Shown here in pieces: positions 58,668 through 64,000 of a stretch of 64,000 bases of DNA. This DNA comes from Halothiobacillus sp045689735. GTDB taxonomy: Bacteria > Pseudomonadota > Gammaproteobacteria > Halothiobacillales > Halothiobacillaceae. Below the pieces are notes generated by a model that had not been told where the DNA came from, ran no database searches, and worked only from the letters and a program-made list of their open reading frames with translations. How positions within the stretch are numbered: the stretch's first letter is position 1; every line of letters starts with the position of its first letter. Made by a program: the position numbers and the translations under genes. The stretch spans positions 1,426,001-1,490,000 of the forward strand of contig NZ_CP142685.1 in NCBI RefSeq assembly GCF_045689735.1, in the 5' to 3' direction.

Positions 58668-59375
58668 ATGAAATCGTTGTTAGTGGTCGATGATGACCCC
58701 GATCTGCGCAGCCTGTTACAGGATTATCTCGGTGAACAGGGCTATACGGTGCGCACCGCAGCCGAGGGGGAATCCCTTTGGGCCGCGCTGGCCGAACAAC
58801 CGGCGGATTTGATCATTCTGGATGTGATGCTGCCCGGCACCGATGGATTAGAACTGTGTCGCCTGCTGCGCGCGCGCATGAGCACGCCGATTCTGATGCT
58901 GACCGCCCGCGGCGATGAGATGGATCGGATCATTGGGCTGGAAATGGGGGCGGATGATTATCTGCCGAAGCCCTTCCACCCGCGCGAGCTTCTGGCGCGA
59001 ATTCGCAGCATTTTCCGGCGGGTGGCGCAGACCGGCTCCGCCCCACCGGTTCGAACACTGCATTTCGCGGGCTGGACGCTTGATCTCGCCGCCCATCATT
59101 TGATCCGCGCCGATCAAGTCGTGGTACCCCTCTCCACTGGCGAATTCCGCCTGCTCAAAGCCCTGGCCGAACATCCCAACCAGGTTCTCTCGCGCGATCA
59201 ATTGATGGATGCGCTGGCCGGACGGGATGCCGATCCCTTCGACCGCACCATCGATGTCATGGTCAGTCGCCTGCGCCGCCGCCTGGGTGACGATGCCCGC
59301 GAGCCCGCGTTGATCAAAACCATCCGCAACGAAGGCTATGTGCTGCTCACCCAGCCGCGCGGAGTCACCGGATGA
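58668..59375 (+). CDS. OmpR-family response regulator
   Basis: A 235-residue response regulator. The receiver domain begins MKSLLVVDDDPDLRSLLQDY. The phospho-acceptor is Asp52 in DLIILDVMLPGTDGLELCRL, and the conserved Lys is in DDYLPKPFHPRELLARIRSI. The OmpR/PhoB winged-helix domain (about residues 130-230) has LSTGEFRLLKALAEHPNQVL, then FDRTIDVMVSRLRRRLGDD. It overlaps the kinase gene by 4 bases. An upstream in-frame ATG at 58629 is possible but adds a low-complexity extension. It resembles OmpR/CpxR more than KdpE or PhoB; the signal is unknown. Confidence 0.93.
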   Translation: MKSLLVVDDDPDLRSLLQDYLGEQGYTVRTAAEGESLWAALAEQPADLIILDVMLPGTDGLELCRLLRARMSTPILMLTARGDEMDRIIGLEMGADDYLPKPFHPRELLARIRSIFRRVAQTGSAPPVRTLHFAGWTLDLAAHHLIRADQVVVPLSTGEFRLLKALAEHPNQVLSRDQLMDALAGRDADPFDRTIDVMVSRLRRRLGDDAREPALIKTIRNEGYVLLTQPRGVTG

Positions 59376-60820
59376 TCCGGCGGCTCATTCCCGCCAGCCT
59401 GTTCGGCCAGATTCTGCTCACGCTGATCCTGGGGATTCTCGTGGCCACCGGCGTCAGCCTGGGGCTGCTCCTCAACGACCGCGCCAAACTGGCTGACCGG
59501 CTGATCGGCGATTACGCCATCGAACGCCTAGCGCAAACCATCAATATTCTGAATCAGGCCGATGCCCCAGAGCGACCGCGCCTCGCACGCCTACTCAACG
59601 ACCACCCGACCCGCATCGAACTGCGCGCCCGGTGGCGGCACCCGGAACGGTTGGCCGATAACGCGCAGGAAACCGCCATCACCCGTCGTCTGGCCGAACG
59701 ACTCCGGCAAGCGCTCGATGCCCCCCTCAAGCTGCAGGTGCTGGCGATCGCGCGCCCGGTGGAAACGCCGAAACCCCTGCCCGAATGGCTCGCCCTCGGG
59801 TTGCCCGTCCTGGATCGCCCGATCTGGCAACATCCCGCGCTGGCCCGGCCACAAATCACCGAGCCGATCAAACCCGTATTCAATTTTGCGTTCGTGCTGA
59901 TTCAGGCGCGGTTGAGTGATGGCAGCATCCTCACCCTGCGGCACGCCCTGCCGCCGCCGATGCGCTGGCCACTACAAACCATGGGCTGGCTGCTCGGTCT
60001 GGGATTCGTCGTGCTCGGCATCGTCGCGTTCGTCCTGCGCCGACTGACCCGGCCGCTGGATGCGCTTGCCCGCGCCGCCGCGCAACTCCCGCAACAGCTC
60101 GACCAACCCCCGCTACCGGAAACCGGCCCGACGGAAGTCAGCCGCGCGGCGCGGGCGTTCAACCAGATGCAGCACGACATCCGGCAACTCATCGACGCAC
60201 GGAGCCAGGCACTCGCCGGGGTATCGCATGATCTGCGCCTGCCGATTACCCGCATCCGGCTGCGGCTGGCGAGTTATCCCGACGACGAACGCCGCGCCAA
60301 AATCGAAGACGATCTCAGCGATATGGACACCATGATCGGCCACACCCTCGCCTATCTGCGCGCGGGCGCCCGCACCGAAACACCGGTGGAACTCGATCTC
60401 AACGCCCTGCTCGATGTGCTCTGCGACGACATGACCCTGCTTGGTGCCAGAATCGAGCGCCTCGGCGAAGCCCGGGCACCGCTGCGCACCCGCCCGCAGG
60501 CCATCCAGCGCGCGCTGCAAAACCTGCTGGAAAATGCCTGGCGTTATGGCGATGGCAGCCTCACCCTCGTGCTGCAAGACACCGCCGATCAACTGAGCAT
60601 TGCCATCGGCGATCGCGGCCCCGGCATCGCGCCGGCCGATCGGGAACGCGTGTTCGAACCCTTTGTCCGGCTCGAAACCTCCCGCGCGAAACACACCGGC
60701 GGCAGCGGCCTCGGACTCGCCATTGCCCGCGCCATCATCCGAGCCGAAGGTGGCGACCTGGTACTGGAAAGCCGCGACGGTGGCGGCACCTGGGCCAGAA
60801 TCAACTTGCCACGAAGTTAA
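59372..60820 (+). CDS. EnvZ-type sensor histidine kinase
   Basis: A 482-residue inner-membrane kinase. TM1 (about residues 8-34) and TM2 (about 197-222) enclose a periplasmic sensor of about 160 residues. A HAMP domain (RRLTRPLDALARAAAQLPQQ) leads to the HisKA helix with phospho-His286 in LAGVSHDLRLPITRIRLRLA. The HATPase_c domain has LQNLLENAWRYGDGSLTLVL, SIAIGDRGPGIAPADRERVF and GGSGLGLAIARAIIRAEG. The composition is that of EnvZ-like kinases. It partners the regulator it overlaps; with the divergent Spy-like gene the pair probably monitors the envelope. Confidence 0.93.
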   Translation: MIRRLIPASLFGQILLTLILGILVATGVSLGLLLNDRAKLADRLIGDYAIERLAQTINILNQADAPERPRLARLLNDHPTRIELRARWRHPERLADNAQETAITRRLAERLRQALDAPLKLQVLAIARPVETPKPLPEWLALGLPVLDRPIWQHPALARPQITEPIKPVFNFAFVLIQARLSDGSILTLRHALPPPMRWPLQTMGWLLGLGFVVLGIVAFVLRRLTRPLDALARAAAQLPQQLDQPPLPETGPTEVSRAARAFNQMQHDIRQLIDARSQALAGVSHDLRLPITRIRLRLASYPDDERRAKIEDDLSDMDTMIGHTLAYLRAGARTETPVELDLNALLDVLCDDMTLLGARIERLGEARAPLRTRPQAIQRALQNLLENAWRYGDGSLTLVLQDTADQLSIAIGDRGPGIAPADRERVFEPFVRLETSRAKHTGGSGLGLAIARAIIRAEGGDLVLESRDGGGTWARINLPRS

Positions 60821-61001
60821 AAATGCTCGGCGGCGCTGTCATCCCGACAAACTCGACTGGCCACGGCACTCGCTCATCAGTTTTATTCCGCGTTCTTTCA
60901 TAGCAACTGCTTACCAATCATTTACAAACTGCCCATTGCCACCCGCCGGATCCGCGCGTTCAATCATCGTGACGCTTTGAACGGAGCACGGGAGGTTCAT
61001 C

Positions 61002-62528
61002 GTGGCATTTGCTCACCATCCGGATCGGCGCAGTTTTTTGCGACACAGCAGTGCGCTGCTGCTGGGACTGTTGCCAATAGCGCGCACGGCGACGGCAGCG
61101 CCATCGGCCTCGGTAGAGTCACTCGCCTGGCTCAACCGGATCAGTTGGGGCGTCAATGCCGCCACGCTCGCTGCGTATGAACGAGAAGGCGAGAAACACT
61201 GGCTCGAATCGCAGTTACACCCCCGCGCCGATGCGCCACTCCCACCGGCCATTGCCGCGCAGATTGACGCGATGACGATCAATCAAACGCCCGCCGCCGC
61301 ATTGTGGCAAAGCCTGGCGGAAAAATTGCGGGCAGCCCGACAAGCCAGCGATGAGCCTGCGCAGAAGGCCGAAGCCCAAAAAGCGGTGCAACGCGAATTT
61401 GCGGCCATCGCGCAGGAAGCGGCCAGCCAGCAACTGCTCTACGCGGTTTATTCGCCGAATCAGCTGCAAGAGCAACTCGCCTGGTTCTGGCTGAACCATT
61501 TCTCGGTCTTCGCCCAGGGCCCGTTGCGCGTGATGATAGGCGATTACTACCGCCGCGTGATCAAACCCCATGTGCTGGGGCGGTTCGTCGAATTATTCCG
61601 CGCCACGGTGTTCAGCCCGCAAATGCTGATCTACCTGAACAACGCGCAAAATGCCAAGGGGCACATCAACGAGAACTATGGTCGAGAGATCATGGAGTTA
61701 CACACGCTGGGCGTCGGCAGCGGCTACACCCAGGCCGATGTCACGAATCTGGCGCGGGTGCTCACCGGTCTGGGCGTCGCCTATCCCGACCGACCCGTGC
61801 GCGTCCCGCCTCGGCTGGAAGAAGATTTCTGGCAGGATGGGCTGGTCGTCTTCAACCCAGCGCGCCACGACCCGGATCCGAAAACCGTGCTCGGTCAGGT
61901 CTTCCACGGCAAGGGGATGGATGAGATCAACCAGGTCATCGAGTTCCTGGGGAATCATCCCGCAACCGCCCGGCATATCAGCACCAAGCTCGCCCAGTTT
62001 TTTGTCTCCGAGCAACCGCCCGCCCCGCTGATCGACCAGATGGTGCACGCCTGGCAACACAGCCGGGGGGAAATCGCCCGCGTACTCGAAGTCCTGTTTC
62101 ATAGCGAGGCGTTCCGGCATTCATTGGGCAAGCAGTTCAAAGATCCCTTGCATTACTTGGTCTCGGCCGCGCGCCTCATCCCCGACGAGACGCCCATCAC
62201 CCGCCCGATCATGCTGGTCAATTGGAGCCGTCAGATGGGCGAAGCCCTGTACGGACGCAGCACGCCGGATGGCTATCCCCAACGGGCGAGCGACTGGAAC
62301 GGCTCCGGCCAGATGGCCACCCGGTTTGAATTCGCTGAATTTTTATCGACCCACCCCGGCGCGCTGGTGCAGCCACCCCCGCCAGCCTTGATGGTGCTCG
62401 ATAGCCCGTTCCTGCAAACCCTGATGGCCGGATTCAGCGCCCAGACCCGCGCGGTCATCCAGCAAGCGGATAACCCACGCGCGCAAATCAGCCTGTTACT
62501 TTCTGCCCCGGAATTCATGTGGCGCTAA
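61002..62528 (+). CDS. DUF1800 family protein, Tat-exported
   Basis: A 508-residue protein starting at GTG (AFAHHPDRRSFLRHSSALLL) with GGAGG seven bases upstream. Residues about 8-32 form a twin-arginine signal (Arg-Arg-Ser-Phe-Leu). The DUF1800 body contains AWFWLNHFSVFAQGPLRVMI, the hallmark HINENYGREIMELHTLGVGS and the LAQFFVSEQPPAPLIDQMVH region. DUF1800 proteins are almost always paired with DUF1501; a role in envelope or surface processes is suspected but unproven. It overlaps the frame before the DUF1501 gene, whose start is 29 bases after this stop. Confidence 0.88.
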   Translation: MAFAHHPDRRSFLRHSSALLLGLLPIARTATAAPSASVESLAWLNRISWGVNAATLAAYEREGEKHWLESQLHPRADAPLPPAIAAQIDAMTINQTPAAALWQSLAEKLRAARQASDEPAQKAEAQKAVQREFAAIAQEAASQQLLYAVYSPNQLQEQLAWFWLNHFSVFAQGPLRVMIGDYYRRVIKPHVLGRFVELFRATVFSPQMLIYLNNAQNAKGHINENYGREIMELHTLGVGSGYTQADVTNLARVLTGLGVAYPDRPVRVPPRLEEDFWQDGLVVFNPARHDPDPKTVLGQVFHGKGMDEINQVIEFLGNHPATARHISTKLAQFFVSEQPPAPLIDQMVHAWQHSRGEIARVLEVLFHSEAFRHSLGKQFKDPLHYLVSAARLIPDETPITRPIMLVNWSRQMGEALYGRSTPDGYPQRASDWNGSGQMATRFEFAEFLSTHPGALVQPPPPALMVLDSPFLQTLMAGFSAQTRAVIQQADNPRAQISLLLSAPEFMWR

Positions 62529-62557
62529 CGCCCCACCCGCGTGAGGAGAAAAAAACC

Positions 62558-63775
62558 ATGAACCGTCGCCAATTTCTGCAACTGACCGCCGCCGCCGGAT
62601 TGTCCGCTGTGCAAACCCGCCTGTGGGCGGCCAGCCCCCGCACCGGCAATCCCCGATTTCTGCTGATCTTTTTACGCGGGGGCTACGATGCCGCCAACCT
62701 CCTGGTGCCCTACACCAGTGAGTTTTATTACCAAAGCCGCCCCAATATCGCGGTACCCAAGCCCGGCGACCCCGACGGCGCCCTCGTACTCGATCACGAC
62801 TGGGCCTTACATCCCGGCCTGAAAGACACCGTGCTGCCGCTCTACCAGCGACAACAAGCAGCCTTCGTTCCGTTTTGCGGCACGCAGGATTTATCCCGCA
62901 GCCACTTTGAAACGCAGGATCACATCGAACTGGGTCAGGGCGCACAAACCCGCGATTTCAACAGTGGCTTCCTGAACCGGCTCGCCGCCGTACTGCACGA
63001 TCGCGCCCGCAGCATTGCCTTCACCCAGCAACTGCCTCTGTCCATGCACGGCGCGGTGCGCATCGCCAACCAGTCGATCATCGGCCCGCAGCGGAATGTG
63101 AACGAAACGCAGCGCCAACGCATCGAGCAGATGTACCAGCACAGCCCCCTGCAAACCAGCGTTCAAACCGCGTTCACCACCCAGCAGCAAATCCGCGAAG
63201 ACATGAGCGGAATGGCCAGCGGTGGCTATGCCGCCGAGATGCTGGCCGCCAGTCGTGGCGCAGCCAATCCCCGCAGTTTCGTGGCCGCCGCCGCGAAAAT
63301 TGGCGTGCTGATGCGCGATCACTACAACCTGGGCTTCATGGATCTGGGCGGATGGGATACCCATGTCAACCAAACCGGGCGCACGGGTGCCGAAGGCCAG
63401 CTCGCCAACCGGCTGACCGAACTCGGTGCCGGGCTCGCGGTCTTGCCAGACACCCTGGGCGATGCCTGGCTCGAAACCGTCGTCGTCGTGATCAGCGAAT
63501 TTGGCCGCACCTTCCGCGAAAATGGCAATCGCGGCACCGATCACGGGCACGGCAGCGCCTATTGGGTACTGGGTGGCGGGCTGCATGGCGGCAAAATTGC
63601 CGGCGAGCAGGTCACCCTGAGTGAAACCACGCTCAACCAGAACCGCGACTGGCCGGTGCTCACCGATTACCGCAGCCTGCTCGGCGGCCTGTTCCGGCAT
63701 TTATGGAGCCTGACCCCGGCGGAACTCCAACGGGTATTTCCCGGTGCGAAGCCCGTTGAGCTACAGCTCGTCTGA
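62558..63775 (+). CDS. DUF1501 family protein, Tat-exported
   Basis: A 405-residue protein beginning MNRRQFLQLTAAAGLSAVQT, a twin-arginine signal. The body has FLLIFLRGGYDAANLLVPYT, DLGGWDTHVNQ and VVVVISEFGRTFRENGNRGT followed by HGHGSAYWVLGGGLHGGKIA. These are conserved Asp/His-rich motifs shared with the alkaline phosphatase/sulfatase-like fold. A GAGGAG Shine-Dalgarno lies before the ATG; the longer in-frame start at 62519 lies inside the upstream gene. It is coupled with the DUF1800 gene and overlaps the convergent rlmC tail by 15 bases. Enzymatic activity is not established. Confidence 0.88.
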   Translation: MNRRQFLQLTAAAGLSAVQTRLWAASPRTGNPRFLLIFLRGGYDAANLLVPYTSEFYYQSRPNIAVPKPGDPDGALVLDHDWALHPGLKDTVLPLYQRQQAAFVPFCGTQDLSRSHFETQDHIELGQGAQTRDFNSGFLNRLAAVLHDRARSIAFTQQLPLSMHGAVRIANQSIIGPQRNVNETQRQRIEQMYQHSPLQTSVQTAFTTQQQIREDMSGMASGGYAAEMLAASRGAANPRSFVAAAAKIGVLMRDHYNLGFMDLGGWDTHVNQTGRTGAEGQLANRLTELGAGLAVLPDTLGDAWLETVVVVISEFGRTFRENGNRGTDHGHGSAYWVLGGGLHGGKIAGEQVTLSETTLNQNRDWPVLTDYRSLLGGLFRHLWSLTPAELQRVFPGAKPVELQLV

Positions 63776-64000
63776 ACGCCGGCGTTCCAGCAACACCAGC
63801 ACCTCGGCATGATCGGTGTGCGGGAACATATCGAACAGCCGCGCCCGGCGGGGCACAAAATCGCTCAACCGCGCCAGATCCGCCGCGAGACTCGCCGGAT
63901 TGCAACTGGAGTACAACAGCCAGCGGGTGGCCGTTGCGGTGTTGATCGCCGCCGCCAACGCAGCACCCAAACCGCGCCGGGGCGGGTTGACGATCACGCA
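63761..64000 (-). CDS. rlmC: 23S rRNA (uracil-5-)-methyltransferase RlmC, C-terminus only
   Basis: Only about the last 79 residues are in the window. They contain IVNPPRRGLGAALAAAIN, the nucleophilic Cys segment LLYSSCNPASLAADLARLSD and the C-terminal RLFDMFPHTDHAEVLVLLER. These match the RlmC (RumB) type, which makes m5U747 in 23S rRNA, more closely than TrmA or RlmD. In RlmC the NPPRRG and FDMFPHT..YEVL patterns are characteristic. The N-terminal [4Fe-4S] domain lies outside the window. Confidence 0.88.
   Translation of the reverse strand, partial: CVIVNPPRRGLGAALAAAINTATATRWLLYSSCNPASLAADLARLSDFVPRRARLFDMFPHTDHAEVLVLLERRRSDEL

Overview
The window is a compact, G+C-rich stretch of bacterial chromosome with short gaps and many ATGA/TGATG stop-start overlaps. 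Gene content points to a Gram-negative, flagellated proteobacterium. It has LPS genes (kdsD, kdsC, lptCAB), Mla phospholipid transport, TamAB, sigma-54, and the yceD-rpmF-plsX-fabH and gacA-uvrC blocks. HPr kinase (hprK) and short-form HisG argue against an enteric; a non-enteric gammaproteobacterium or Acidithiobacillia-like organism fits best. A DsrE-family protein hints weakly at sulfur metabolism. Genus-level assignment is not possible from sequence alone. I see no tRNA, rRNA, CRISPR array, prophage or intact insertion sequence, and no gene-free stretch exceeds 300 bases.

Layout. 1-9074 (minus): one tightly packed envelope operon running from a SUMF1-fold protein and an unknown protein through mlaF, mlaE, mlaD, a TolC-family outer membrane protein, mlaC, mlaB and murA to hisG and hisD (cut by the window edge). 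9362-17840 (plus): kdsD-kdsC-lptC-lptA-lptB, rpoN, hpf, ptsN, hprK, rapZ, an EIIA-Man-type protein and HPr; enzyme I is not present here. 17947-23606 (minus): pyrC, a Tat-exported DsrE protein, a GT39/ArnT-like membrane glycosyltransferase, and a pilZ gene coupled to a MASE1-PAS-GGDEF diguanylate cyclase. 23868-28586 (plus): a 1572-residue c-di-GMP protein with a globin sensor between GGDEF and EAL, flanked on both sides by GC-rich hairpin repeats.

28867-36976 (minus): parE-tamA-tamB and a YugP-like metalloprotease. 37157-38020 (plus): a CnoX-type thioredoxin-TPR protein ending in a strong terminator. 38093-41021 (minus): flgBCDE behind a near-consensus sigma-54 promoter. 41284-43936 (plus): a CorC/HlyC-type protein and radA. 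43969-53326 (mainly minus): a small unknown, an FMN-binding-fold protein (plus strand), an MscS-type channel, uvrC, gacA, a CYTH protein, fabH, plsX, rpmF and yceD, with maf divergent (53398-54006, plus).

54009-57797 (minus): lplT, aas and an ArsR-type regulator, a lysophospholipid salvage unit. 57930-60820: a Spy/CpxP-like periplasmic protein divergent from an OmpR/EnvZ-type two-component pair. 61002-63775 (plus): a DUF1800/DUF1501 Tat-exported pair. 63761-64000 (minus): the C-terminus of rlmC.

Much of the window concerns the outer membrane: lipid traffic (Mla, LplT/Aas), LPS export (Kds, Lpt), outer-membrane protein assembly (Tam), stress sensing (Spy-like/two-component) and surface behaviour controlled by c-di-GMP and sigma-54. 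The most unusual elements are the TolC-family gene embedded inside the mla operon, the multi-sensor globin GGDEF-EAL protein, and the ArsR-controlled aas-lplT unit.
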